NCBI RefSeq assembly: GCF_000015965.1 | Contig: NC_009091.1 | Location: 1,426,001-1,490,000, forward strand | Source of the DNA: Prochlorococcus marinus str. MIT 9301 | GTDB taxonomy: Bacteria > Cyanobacteriota > Cyanobacteriia > PCC-6307 > Cyanobiaceae | Direction: 5' to 3' | DNA: 64,000 bases | In this document: in pieces, positions 1-9,534 of the stretch | Layout: each line of letters begins with the position of its first letter | How positions within the stretch are numbered: position 1 is the first letter of the stretch | Translations under genes and position numbers: made by a program | Notes under the pieces: model-generated | What the model was told of the DNA's origin: nothing | What the model saw: the letters and a program-made list of their open reading frames with translations, nothing else | Database searches by the model: none

Positions 1-1
1 A

Positions 2-1009
2 GCCCTCCAACCTAGAGTAGATCTTCCCTCGGGGGGTTATATAATTATTGAACCTACTGAAGCTTTAACTGTAATCGATGTAAACTCTGGATCATTTACA
101 AGATCGGCCAACTCAAGACAAACCGTTTTGTGGACGAATTGCGAAGCAGCAGTTGAAATCTCAAGACAAATGAAGTTAAGAAATATTGGTGGAGTTATTG
201 TAGTTGATTTTATTGATATGGAATCTAGAAGAGATCAATTTCAGTTACTTGAGCATTTTACTTCAGCAATAAAAGATGATTCTGCTAGGCCTCAAATAGC
301 TCAACTTACAGAATTAGGATTGGTAGAGTTAACAAGAAAAAGACAAGGTCAAAATATATATGAATTGTTTGGTAAAAAATGTTCTACATGCGATGGGACA
401 GGGCATGTAGAAAATATATTAAATCAAGAAATTTCTAACTTAAAAATTAAAAATGATGAAAATAAATTTAATCAATCAGACAATCTAAAATCTCAAAATA
501 TATATACATCACAATCAACTGATGAGCAGGAAAAAATAATTAACAAGGAATTACTTAACTCCAAAGACCTAAGTAAAGAGAATTCTTCTTATAAAAAAGA
601 AAATGATAATGATAATTTGAACCAATCAAATTCAAAGGAAAAAAATACAATAACAGTTGATCTTACTAATGAAGAAAAAATTGTTTTCAGTCAATTAGGT
701 ATTAATCCTCTTATAAAATTAGGTAAAGAATATCTAACTAGCAATAATTTTGTGCGTTTAAAAGACAGTAATAAGGAAAAGGAAAAAACCTTAGATAAAA
801 AGACAAAATCAAAACAAATTAAAAAAAGCTCAAAATCGGGAGAAGAAAAGATTCAAATTACTATTGAAGATAAAGCAAATTCGAAAGACAACTCAACAAA
901 TAAAATTAATGAAGTTATATTTACAGAAGAAAAGGACGAAATTGAAGCTACAGATGATCTAAAAAATGCAAGAAAAAAAAGAAGAAGATCTTCAGCAAGT
1001 ATTGAATAA
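2..1009 (+). CDS. rne: Ribonuclease E/G, C-terminal part (5' truncated by window edge)
   Basis: Endoribonuclease that starts mRNA decay and processes structured RNAs. The reading frame is open from base 2, so the S1 domain and much of the catalytic core lie outside the window. Visible are the catalytic metal motif IDVNSG, the block [11 protein letters not shown] typical of the RNase E DNase I-like subdomain, and the zinc-link CSTCDGTG near the end of the core. After this comes a long, low-complexity, Asn/Lys/Glu-rich tail, which is weakly conserved in cyanobacterial RNase E. It ends in an Arg/Lys cluster followed by SSAS. That ending resembles the cyanobacterial Arg-rich nonapeptide known to bind polynucleotide phosphorylase. 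The last 44 bases overlap rnhB. Confidence 0.95.
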
Positions 1010-1583
1010 TGTATCCGAAGTTGGGATAGATGAAGTGGGAAGGGGATCAATTTTTGGTCCAGTTTTTTCAGCAGTTGTTGAATTGACTGAAAAAAATAAA
1101 TTTACTTTAAAAAAATTAGGAGTAACAGATAGTAAAAAATTAACTCCCAAAAAAAGAAAATTACTTTTACCAAAAATTTTATTACTCTCTTCAGATTATG
1201 GAATTGGGCAATCTTCGGCCAGAGAAATAGATAAGTTAGGTATCAGAGTTGCTACTGAACTTTCAATGATAAGAGCTTTAAAAAAATTAAAAAAGAAGCC
1301 ATCTGAATTGTTAGTTGATGGCCCCTTATTATTGAGACCATGGAAAGGAACACAGAAAAATATAGAATCTGGAGACTCAAAGTTTATCTCGATAGCTTCA
1401 GCAAGCATAGTTGCAAAAGTTTCTCGCGATAATCTAATGGTGAGGTTAGAAAGAAAGTACTCTGGATACTTGATATTTAAAAATAAAGGATATGGTACCA
1501 GAGAGCATCTTTCATTAATTAAAAAAAATGGAATAACTAAACTACATAGGAAAAGTTTTTTAAAGAAATCAAATCTTATTTAA
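966..1583 (+). CDS. rnhB: Ribonuclease HII
   Basis: Cleaves RNA in RNA-DNA hybrids and single ribonucleotides misincorporated in DNA. The hallmark IDEVGRG motif (Asp22, Glu23) supplies the first two catalytic acids, and [10 protein letters not shown] and ELLVDGPL (with the third acidic residue) follow at family-typical spacing. 205 aa is normal. The ATG at 966 lies inside rne, giving a 44-bp overlap in a different frame; a TTG at 1002 would be an alternative start still leaving the DEVGRG motif intact. The 3' end overlaps the convergent DUF1997 gene by 15 bp. Co-transcription with rne is likely. Confidence 0.95.
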
Positions 1584-2087
1584 TTCACACCAATCAAAAA
1601 AATCTTTTACCAGTTGCTGTTGAACCCTCGACTTTATCCCCAACAGAATCCCATTTAATACCGAATGACCAGTAGATTCCAAAATTTTCTTTGGTACTAG
1701 CTTGAGCAGAGGGGGTTGGCTAACAGACACCCCTAAAAGCGCCTCACCTTCTAACCCAATATCAGTTGCTTCCAAATTCGCTTTTAAAATAAGATTAAAA
1801 TCATCAATAATACCTAAGCCATCCAATGTACTTTCAAGGGCACTCATTTTTAAAATTCCATCTTTATTTTCTACCGCAATTGAGACAACAGGTTTAATAT
1901 CTAATTGAAAAACCTTAAAACTTGTTACTGTATACTTATATCTACCTTCCCCTTCTGGTACTAATTTTTTGGAGTCAAGCATTGCTCCAACAACTCTTTC
2001 TTCTTCCAAAAGATATTTAGAAAGATAATCTTTATTACGTGTTACAGAAAGCTTTAATTTCTGTTTAGCATCAAAAGACAATAGCAT
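1569..2087 (-). CDS. DUF1997 family conserved cyanobacterial protein
   Basis: 172-aa soluble protein with no transmembrane segment or signal peptide. The sequence ([11 protein letters not shown]... [26 protein letters not shown]...) looks like the DUF1997 family found throughout cyanobacteria and plastid-bearing eukaryotes, with alternating strands and a basic C-terminal part. Function unknown. It converges on rnhB with a 15-bp overlap and is divergent from pheA. Confidence 0.6.
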
Positions 2088-2138
2088 TTTCTATATTCCT
2101 CCAATGCTTATTTGATCACTTTTTTTTTAAGATTAATC

Positions 2139-2984
2139 ATGCGCAAACAAGTTGCATATTTAGGTCCAAAAGGAACATACGCAGAAAAAGCAGCTCATAT
2201 ATTATCAAAGCTTGCCAATTTTCAGACACCTATATTTGTACCATGTAATGGGTTACATTCGGTCATTAAATCGTTAGCGTACAACATTTGTGATGCTGCT
2301 GTAGTTCCTATAGAAAATTCCGTAGAAGGGGGCGTTACAGCCACTCTAGATTCCCTTTGGAAATTTCCTGAAATATTTATAAATAAAGCAATTGTTTTAC
2401 CTATAAAACATGCATTAATTAGTGATGGTGAACTTTCAAATATTTCAGAAGTATTATCTCATCCTCAAGCACTAGCTCAATGCTCAGAATGGTTATCTGA
2501 AAATCTTCCAAATGCAATACCTCTTCCAACAAATTCAACATCAGAAGCTGTCAATATGGTTAAGGGAAGTAAATTCAGAGCTGCTATCGGTTCAAAATCA
2601 TTAATTCAAATTGAAGGACTTAAAGAATTAGCCTTTCCTATAAATGATGTTCCAGGTAATTGCACTAGATTTGTCTTATTAAGTAAGGAATCAAATTCAA
2701 ATTTAGCTAATATTGCTAGTTTCGCTTTCTCATTAATATCAAATAAACCTGGTGCTTTGCTTAAAGCAATAAATTATATTGCAGATTTTGGGTTTAATAT
2801 GAGTAAGATTGAATCTAGACCTTCAAAAAGAGAACTAGGCGAATATATAATTTATATTGATTTAGAAATAAATAATCAAAATAACATTGCAAATTTTCTT
2901 GAATTGAAAAATAAGCTAGAACCACTTTGTAATAATTTAGTAGATTTTGGAAGTTATTTTTCTAAAAATATTGAACTAAATTAA
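2139..2984 (+). CDS. pheA: Prephenate dehydratase
   Basis: Converts prephenate to phenylpyruvate in phenylalanine synthesis. The N-terminus VAYLGPKGTYAEKAA is the family signature, the catalytic TRF motif is present in GNCTRFVLL, and a C-terminal ACT domain (PGALLKAINYIADFGFN followed by the ESRPSK block) is the usual phenylalanine-sensing module. There is no chorismate mutase domain. I chose ATG 2139 (281 aa) because it starts just before the conserved block; a TTG at 2112 is in frame but adds only unconserved residues. One base separates it from the convergent methyltransferase gene. Activity is probably feedback-inhibited by phenylalanine through the ACT domain. Confidence 0.93.
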   Translation: MRKQVAYLGPKGTYAEKAAHILSKLANFQTPIFVPCNGLHSVIKSLAYNICDAAVVPIENSVEGGVTATLDSLWKFPEIFINKAIVLPIKHALISDGELSNISEVLSHPQALAQCSEWLSENLPNAIPLPTNSTSEAVNMVKGSKFRAAIGSKSLIQIEGLKELAFPINDVPGNCTRFVLLSKESNSNLANIASFAFSLISNKPGALLKAINYIADFGFNMSKIESRPSKRELGEYIIYIDLEINNQNNIANFLELKNKLEPLCNNLVDFGSYFSKNIELN

Positions 2985-2985
2985 T

Positions 2986-3918
2986 TTATCCTCTACATTT
3001 ATAAACTCCAAACTCCATTAAACCTTTTCTAAATGCCCAGTTCATGAGAAGTATTGTTGGAATCTCTCTAATCGACTTCAATATGGCAAATGGGCCAAGT
3101 GACAAAATTGCGAAAGGCCTTCGAATGCCTTCAATAATGGAGTCATACCATGAAGGATTTGTATAGGAATTCCAATTTTCAGCAATAACTCTTCCTGAAC
3201 TATTTTTATTAGATCTGAGAATATTACCGAAATCATTAATGCTAATAAAATTAGGATGTACCCATTGTTCGAGTAATTGTTTAAGAACTAACTTTTCAAA
3301 AAATGATGGGGGGTATGCCTCAAGGTCTCTTGAGTTCCAATCAGCCAATGCCAAATAACCATCAGGTCTTAGAATTCTCAGCATTTCATCTGCAAACCTA
3401 GTTTTATCATTCATATGTGCACCAGCCTCAACACTCCAGACTGCATCAAATGATCCTTCTTCAAATTTCAAATTTAAAGCATCCATAACTTGGAAGTGGC
3501 AATTTAGTCCATTAGGAGTAAGTTCTCTAGCTCTTTTAACTTGAGCCGGACTAATTGTAATCCCAGTGACATTAAACCCATAAGATTCCGCAAGAATCCT
3601 GGAACTCCCCCCTATTCCACAACCTACATCAAGAATTCTGGATCCCTTTGGCAATTTATCTAAACCACTCCATTTGACTAATTCATGGACAAACTTAATT
3701 TTAGCCTTTCTAAAATCAATATTTTTTCCTGACGGATAATAACCCAAATGTATATGTTCTCCCCACAATCTCTCAAGTAATTTATCCTGTGTCCAGGCAT
3801 CATATGCAGAAGCCACTGTGCTGGAAGAAATATATTTTCTAGCTTTAATTCTCCAGATTATAGATAGCAATAGTAATAATAAAACTAGTAAAAAAAAAGG
3901 GATTAATAATTCAAACAT
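2986..3918 (-). CDS. MPBQ/MSBQ methyltransferase (SAM-dependent, membrane anchored)
   Basis: 310 aa. An N-terminal hydrophobic anchor (residues about 2-22) precedes a class I methyltransferase domain with the SAM-binding motif ILDVGCGIGGSSRIL and a conserved GFNVTGITISPAQVKRA block. The whole sequence closely resembles Synechocystis Sll0418, the 2-methyl-6-phytylbenzoquinol / solanylbenzoquinol methyltransferase of tocopherol and plastoquinone synthesis. The related gamma-tocopherol methyltransferase is the main alternative. The conserved C-terminal SIREIPTILLMNWAF segment favours the MPBQ/MSBQ branch. Membrane or thylakoid location is inferred from the anchor. Confidence 0.8.
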   Translation of the reverse strand: MFELLIPFFLLVLLLLLLSIIWRIKARKYISSSTVASAYDAWTQDKLLERLWGEHIHLGYYPSGKNIDFRKAKIKFVHELVKWSGLDKLPKGSRILDVGCGIGGSSRILAESYGFNVTGITISPAQVKRARELTPNGLNCHFQVMDALNLKFEEGSFDAVWSVEAGAHMNDKTRFADEMLRILRPDGYLALADWNSRDLEAYPPSFFEKLVLKQLLEQWVHPNFISINDFGNILRSNKNSSGRVIAENWNSYTNPSWYDSIIEGIRRPFAILSLGPFAILKSIREIPTILLMNWAFRKGLMEFGVYKCRG

Positions 3919-4575
3919 TTAATTTTCTTTTATGTCAGGAAAACTTTCTTTCAATACTGTTCTTGCTGCAAGTTGTTTTCTTGTATGATCAAGCATTTCA
4001 TATTCTCTTTGCAAACGGGTAAAAGTATTTCTTTCTTCAAGAAGTTTTTGCTGTTCCTCAGCAACAGGTCCGCCCAAATGAGCTCCAATCCAAAATGATA
4101 AATCCATTGGGTTATCAGGTAATTTGTCAGGTAGATTTTTCTTGGTATTAGTCAATTTACTTGTTAAATTTATAACATCACTAAGTGCTTCTTTTACTGA
4201 GTCTTTTAGAGAATCTAATTTTTGAAAGTCATCAATATTATCATCGCTAATCCAACTAACCATCGCGGAATAAAATGGCGTCGAACGCATAATTTCTAAA
4301 ACTTGAAATCTTTGTTGTCCGAGAGTGATAATATTACTTCTCCCATCCTCTGCAGTTTGATGTTTTATAATTTGCGCGCAACATCCAACGTTAGCCATAC
4401 TTTTAGTAGTTGGATCAAACTTGATAACTCCAAACATGGAATCACCTTCAAGAACAGATTGAAGCATCATCCTATATCTCGATTCAAAGATATGCAAAGG
4501 CAATACTTCTTGAGGAAAAAGAACTACCTCTGGCAAAGGAAATAAAGGTAATTCCCTTACTGAGAGTTCTCCCAT
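3919..4575 (-). CDS. LON substrate-binding-domain protein (no protease domain)
   Basis: 218 aa. The N-terminal LPLFPLPEVVLFPQEVLPLHIFESRYRMM block is the start of the Lon protease substrate-binding (LAN) domain (quoted pieces: LPLFPLP, LPLHIFE). The rest is a short helical C-terminal region. There is no AAA ATPase and no serine-lysine protease domain, so it is a stand-alone LON domain protein of unknown partner. The neighbouring methyltransferase starts directly after its stop codon, and rpsJ lies 56 bp upstream on the same strand, so it may be the tail of the str operon. Confidence 0.8.
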   Translation of the reverse strand: MGELSVRELPLFPLPEVVLFPQEVLPLHIFESRYRMMLQSVLEGDSMFGVIKFDPTTKSMANVGCCAQIIKHQTAEDGRSNIITLGQQRFQVLEIMRSTPFYSAMVSWISDDNIDDFQKLDSLKDSVKEALSDVINLTSKLTNTKKNLPDKLPDNPMDLSFWIGAHLGGPVAEEQQKLLEERNTFTRLQREYEMLDHTRKQLAARTVLKESFPDIKEN

Positions 4576-4631
4576 TTAAACCTCATTTCTTATTGTTTAT
4601 ATTAATCAATTTAGGACGGTTTCGGGATTTA

Positions 4632-4952
4632 TTAAAGTTTAACTTCTATATCTACACCACTAGGAAGATCTAGTTTCATTAAAGCGTCAATAGTTTTTGC
4701 AGAAGGACTGTAGATATCTATTATTCTTCTATGTGTTCTTGTTTCAAAATGCTCTCTAGAATCTTTGTCAACATGTGGTGATCTAAGGACACAATAAATC
4801 TTTCTTTTTGTAGGTAAAGGAATTGGACCAATTGCTGAGGCAGAAGTAGTATCAGCAGTTTGGATTATTTTGTCACAAGATAAATCAAGCATTCTTCTGT
4901 CAAATGCTTTCAGTCTTATTCTTATTTTTTGTTGTGCAATTGATGCAGTCAT
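4632..4952 (-). CDS. rpsJ: 30S ribosomal protein S10
   Basis: 106 aa, standard length. [14 protein letters not shown] at the N-terminus and [10 protein letters not shown] with FETRTHRR are S10 signatures. S10 is both a 30S head protein and NusE, a transcription antitermination partner of NusB. It sits last in rpsL-rpsG-fusA-tufA-rpsJ rather than at the head of the S10 cluster, the arrangement typical of cyanobacteria and plastids. A strong hairpin lies in the 98-bp space upstream. Confidence 0.98.
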   Translation of the reverse strand: MTASIAQQKIRIRLKAFDRRMLDLSCDKIIQTADTTSASAIGPIPLPTKRKIYCVLRSPHVDKDSREHFETRTHRRIIDIYSPSAKTIDALMKLDLPSGVDIEVKL

Positions 4953-4973
4953 AGTTTCAAATAACTTCTAGTG

Positions 4974-4999
4974 AAGGGCCATTTTAATAAATGACCCTT
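4974..4999 (-). other. Hairpin between tufA and rpsJ
   Basis: An 11-bp stem with one mismatch and a TAAT loop: arms 4974-4984 (AAGGGCCATTT) and 4989-4999 (AAATGACCCTT). On the transcribed minus strand it is not followed by a T-run, so it does not look like a simple terminator. It may be a processing or stabilising element setting tufA and rpsJ levels apart. The structure is seen; the role is inferred. Confidence 0.6.
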
Positions 5000-5050
5000 A
5001 TCTATTTATCTATAGTAGATGATTGAGGTTAAATTTTAAATTCAAGTAAC

Positions 5051-6250
5051 TTATTTGAGTATTTTAGAAACAACCCCTGCACCGATAGTACGCCCTCCTT
5101 CACGGATTGCGAATCGCATACCTTGTTCAATAGCTACTGGACAAATTAATTCTCCAGTCATCTTAATTCTGTCTCCTGGCATAACCATTTCAACATTAGA
5201 GCCATCATCAGAGGTAAATGCGGTAATTTGACCAGTCACGTCAGTTGTTCTGATATAGAACTGTGGTCTATATCCAGCAAAGAAAGGAGTATGTCTTCCG
5301 CCCTCTTCTTTTTTGAGAACATAAACTTCTCCTTCAAACTGAGTATGAGGAGTAATAGATCCTTTCTTAACGAGAACCATTCCTCTCTCAATATCCTCTT
5401 TCTGTACACCACGTAAAAGTAAACCAACATTATCACCAGCCATTCCTTCATCTAGAAGTTTTCGGAACATTTCTACACCAGTAACAGTTGTTAATCTTGT
5501 GTCTCTTATTCCTACTATTTCTACTTCTTCTCCAACTTTAACTTTACCTCTCTCAATTCTTCCAGTAGCAACAGTTCCTCTACCAGTTATAGAGAAAACA
5601 TCTTCTACTGCCATCAAGAATGGTTTGTCAACTTCTCTTTCAGGCTCAGGAATGCTAGCATCGACTGCTTTCATTAATTCTTCAATCTTTGATTCCCAAG
5701 TTGAATCTCCTTCAAGAGCTTTTAAACCAGAAACTTGAACTATAGGAATGTCATCGCCAGGGAAATCGTAGCTATCTAAAAGTTCTCTAATTTCCATCTC
5801 AACAAGTTCAATAATTTCCTCGTCATCGACCATATCGCACTTATTGAGAGCAACTACAAGAGCAGGAACTCCAACTTGTTTAGCTAAAAGAATATGCTCT
5901 TTTGTTTGAGCCATGGGACCATCTGTAGCTGCACAAACTAGAATTGCTCCGTCCATTTGTGCGGCCCCTGTGATCATATTTTTAACATAATCAGCATGTC
6001 CTGGACAATCAACATGAGCATAATGTCTGCCTTCAGTTTCATACTCAACATGAGCTGTATTAATGGTAATTCCACGCTCTCTTTCTTCAGGAGCACCATC
6101 AATATCTCCATAGTCTTGAGCTTGAGCTTGACCTTTTTTGGCTAATACATTTGTAATAGCAGCAGTTAGTGTTGTTTTTCCATGATCAACATGGCCAATA
6201 GTACCTATGTTGACATGTGGTTTGTTCCTTTCGAACTTCTCGCGAGCCAT
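5051..6250 (-). CDS. tufA: Translation elongation factor EF-Tu
   Basis: GTPase that delivers aminoacyl-tRNA to the ribosome. G1 motif GHVDHGKT (residues 19-26), switch region with [14 protein letters not shown]3 DCPGHADY, G4 NKCD, then the two beta-barrel domains with [11 protein letters not shown] and the C-terminal [10 protein letters not shown]. 399 aa lies in the normal range for the family and is full length. It follows fusA by 45 bp in the str-type cluster. Confidence 0.99.
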
Positions 6251-6295
6251 TTTAAATTAAAGAATCGAGGGTTTAAGAATGTTTTAGTTTAGAGA

Positions 6296-8371
6296 TCAGG
6301 AGTTGCCCTGATTCTTGGAAATGATAGCTTCAGCAACATTACGAGGAACTTCCTCATAATTTGCGAACTCCATTGAAAATATACCCCGACCTTGAGTCAT
6401 TGATCGGAGTTGAGTGGCATAACCGAACATTTCGGCTAAGGGCACTTTGGCCTGTACCTTAGACAATCCATCATCAACAGATTGTCCTTCTACTTGACCT
6501 CTTCTAGAGGAGAGATCACCAATTACAGATCCAAGAAAGTCATCAGGACTTTCGACCTCAACTTTCATCATAGGCTCTAATAGGACAGGATTGCATTTTT
6601 TAACCCCGTCTTTAAAAGCCATAGAACCTGCAATTTTGAAGGCCATTTCAGATGAGTCTACATCGTGGAATGAACCATCGACTAGTGTTACTTTTACATC
6701 AATAAGTGGATAACCGGCAAGAACACCTGATTCACAGGTTTCTTTCATTCCATTAGATGCAGGACCAATATACTCTTTTGGTACAGCTCCGCCAACAATT
6801 TTGTTTACAAATTCAAAACCTTTACCAACTTCAGCAGGTTCCATTTCAATAATTACGTGACCGTATTGACCTTTTCCTCCAGTCTGTCTTGCATATTTTC
6901 CTTCACCTTTAGAACTAGACCTAATGGTTTCTCTATATGAGACCTGGGGAGCACCTATATTTGCTTCAACTTTAAATTCCCTTAACATTCTATCGACAAG
7001 AATTTCTAGGTGCAGCTCACCCATACCTGCAATAACAGTTTGATTGGTCTCAGGGTCTGTACTTACCCTAAAGGTTGGATCCTCTTCAGACAAAGCAGTT
7101 AAAGCTTTTGATAATTTTTCCATATCACCTTTAGTTTTTGGCTCTACAGCTACAGAAATAACTGGTTCAGGGATAAACAATGTCTCCAAGACTATTGGAT
7201 CATCTGTATTACATAACGTATCACCAGTTGTTGTGTTCTTTAGGCCTAATACAGCCCCTAAATCACCAGCCCTCAACTCATCAACCTCCTCTCTTTCATC
7301 AGCTTTAAGAATCACTAATCTTGAAATTCTCTCTTTAGCATCCTTGGTAGAATTCATTACATAACTCCCCTTTGAAAGAACACCTGAATACATTCTTACA
7401 AAGGTTAATTTACCATAAGGATCTGACATCACTTTGAAAGCTAATGCACTGAAAGGAGCATTATCGTCAGAAGGTCTAACATCTTCTTTGCCACTTGGTA
7501 GAACACCTTGTATTGGTTTGACATCAACTGGAGCTGGCAAGTAATCAACAACAGCATCTAACACAAGTTGGACACCTTTATTCTTAAAAGCTGAACCGCA
7601 TAATACGGGCACTAACCCATGTTTTAAGACACCTTCTCTAATACCTTTCTTAAGTTGTTCTGTGGATAATTCCCCGGTTTCAAGGAAAATCTCAATTAAT
7701 TCTTCATCATTTTCTGCAACACTCTCCATCAACTTATTTCTCCACTCAGCAGCTTCCTCCTCCATTTCAGATGGAATTGGTGCTTCTTCTATATCAGTAC
7801 CTAAGTCATTTTTATAAAGATATGCTTTGTTAGCGACTAAATCAATAATACCTGTAAGATCACCTTCAGCTCCAATAGGTAGCTGTATTGGGAGTGCATT
7901 TGCCTTTAGTCGATCTTTAATTTGTTTATTAACTTTTAGAAAATCCGCACCAGTTCGATCCATTTTATTAACAAAGACCATTCTTGGGACAGAGTATCTA
8001 TCTGCTTGACGCCAAACTGTTTCGGATTGAGGTTGAACTCCACCAACTGCGCAAAATACAGCTATGACTCCGTCCAGTACTCGCATTGATCTTTCCACTT
8101 CAATAGTGAAGTCTACGTGTCCAGGAGTATCAATAATATTAATTCTGTGATCTTGCCAACTAGTAGATATTGCTGCAGCAGTAATGGTTATTCCTCTTTC
8201 TCTTTCTTGATCCATCCAATCTGTTACGGCGGCACCATCATGAACCTCTCCTATCTTGTGAACCACACCTGAATAAAACAAAATTCTTTCGGTTGTTGTT
8301 GTCTTCCCTGCATCAATATGAGCGGCTATACCTATATTCCTTACTCGTTCTAGGGGAAAGTCGCGTGCCAA
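6296..8371 (-). CDS. fusA: Translation elongation factor EF-G
   Basis: GTPase that drives ribosomal translocation. G1 AHIDAGKTT (near residues 17-25), RGITITAAA switch, DTPGHVDF, and [10 protein letters not shown]; then the EF-G specific domains II-V with [16 protein letters not shown] and GMGELHLEI. 691 aa is normal length. It lies between rpsG (97 bp upstream) and tufA (45 bp downstream), consistent with one transcription unit. Confidence 0.99.
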
Positions 8372-8468
8372 TTTTAAAGCTCCAAATAAAATAATTTTTG
8401 ATAAGTATAGTTCACTCTAAAAGCAAACTTTATTAATAATAAACTACTTAAGCACCTTTTTGATGAAA

Positions 8469-8939
8469 TTAATATCTGTAATGTGCAAAAGCTTTGTTAG
8501 CTTCAGCCATTTTGTGAGTGTCTTCTCTTTTTTTAACTGCACTACCAGTTTCATTTGCTGCATCCATCAACTCACCAGCAAGTTTTTGGGACATACTTTT
8601 GCCATTTCTTGCACGTGAAAATGTAACAAGCCATCTTAAAGCCATAGCTGTACCTCTCTCTTGGCGTACTTCCATGGGTACTTGATATGTTGCACCACCA
8701 ACTCTTCTAGCTCTTACCTCCACAAGAGGAGTAGCATTTTTTACAGCTGTTTCAAATAATTCGACTGCATTCCCACCTGTTCTCTCACTTATCAAAGAAA
8801 AGGCATCGGACAATATTCTTTGAGCTGTAGATTTTTTACCATGTTTCATCAATCGAGAAATCATCATTGAAGCAAGACGACTATTGAATTGAGGATCAGG
8901 AAGAACTGGTCTTTTTACTGCTGCATTACGACGTGACAT
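8469..8939 (-). CDS. rpsG: 30S ribosomal protein S7
   Basis: 156 aa. [16 protein letters not shown], the 16S-binding block [16 protein letters not shown] and the C-terminal [15 protein letters not shown] are S7 signatures. S7 is the primary assembly protein of the 30S head. In E. coli it represses the str operon; no recognisable site for this was found here. It starts 25 bp after rpsL. Confidence 0.99.
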   Translation of the reverse strand: MSRRNAAVKRPVLPDPQFNSRLASMMISRLMKHGKKSTAQRILSDAFSLISERTGGNAVELFETAVKNATPLVEVRARRVGGATYQVPMEVRQERGTAMALRWLVTFSRARNGKSMSQKLAGELMDAANETGSAVKKREDTHKMAEANKAFAHYRY

Positions 8940-8964
8940 TTTTTTAGAAAGTGATGTTTACAAA

Positions 8965-9339
8965 TTAATCTTTGGGAGCTTTTGCTCCATACTTAGACCT
9001 GGATTGTCGTCTATCTTTGACTCCAGCCGTATCTAGAGTTCCTCTTATTATATGATATCTAACTCCAGGTAAATCCTTAACTCTTCCGCCCCTTAGTAGA
9101 ACTACAGAGTGTTCTTGCAAGTTATGTCCAATACCAGGTATATAGGCCGTTACTTCGAAACCAGAAGTTAATCTAACCCTTGCAACTTTTCTCAAAGCTG
9201 AATTAGGCTTTTTTGGTGTTGACGTATAAACTCTTGTACATACCCCTCTTCTCTCAGGGCAAGATTTTAATGCAGGAGATTTTGTTTTCTTTGTCAGACG
9301 TTTTCTTTCTGAACCTACTAATTGGGAGATGGTGGGCAT
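8965..9339 (-). CDS. rpsL: 30S ribosomal protein S12
   Basis: 124 aa. MPTISQLV at the N-terminus, [15 protein letters not shown], the decoding-centre loop [17 protein letters not shown] and the [13 protein letters not shown] loop are all intact. The lysine and proline positions linked to streptomycin response in other bacteria are unchanged. First gene of the str-type cluster, divergent from the glutamate synthase gene. Confidence 0.99.
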   Translation of the reverse strand: MPTISQLVGSERKRLTKKTKSPALKSCPERRGVCTRVYTSTPKKPNSALRKVARVRLTSGFEVTAYIPGIGHNLQEHSVVLLRGGRVKDLPGVRYHIIRGTLDTAGVKDRRQSRSKYGAKAPKD

Positions 9340-9409
9340 CTAATATTCTTAGTTAAAAATAAACATTTAACTATCATAACCTTTTACGAGCACCAACTAA
9401 AAGTTTTTT

Positions 9410-9415
9410 ATTATA
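9410..9415 (-). promoter_or_regulatory. Possible -10 element for the rpsL cluster
   Basis: TATAAT on the minus strand, 70 bp upstream of the rpsL start codon. It would give a leader of roughly 60 bases. No convincing -35 element is visible, which is common in these AT-rich genomes, so the call rests on one hexamer in AT-rich DNA. Confidence 0.35.
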
Positions 9416-9491
9416 TTTTTTTTAAAATTTGTCAAATAAAAATTCTTTGGTAAATATTCATTATCTTTAGATTTATTTTCATATTTATTTT

Positions 9492-9497
9492 TATAAT
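9492..9497 (+). promoter_or_regulatory. Possible -10 element for glsF
   Basis: TATAAT 37 bp upstream of the glutamate synthase ATG, giving a leader of about 30 bases. I looked for an NtcA site (GTA-N8-TAC) in the 195-bp divergent spacer and did not find a good one. Confidence 0.4.
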
Positions 9498-9534
9498 AGA
9501 AATACATAAATAACTAAATAGAATTTAATAATCT

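Noticed and set aside
5236..5451. 71-aa minus-strand reading frame inside tufA, and similar small frames on both strands inside ribosomal genes
   Set aside because: They are out-of-frame shadows of strongly conserved genes, with no family resemblance and no ribosome sites.
9340..9534. Possible NtcA site for glsF
   Set aside because: GTA-N8-TAC was not found in the spacer; near matches only.
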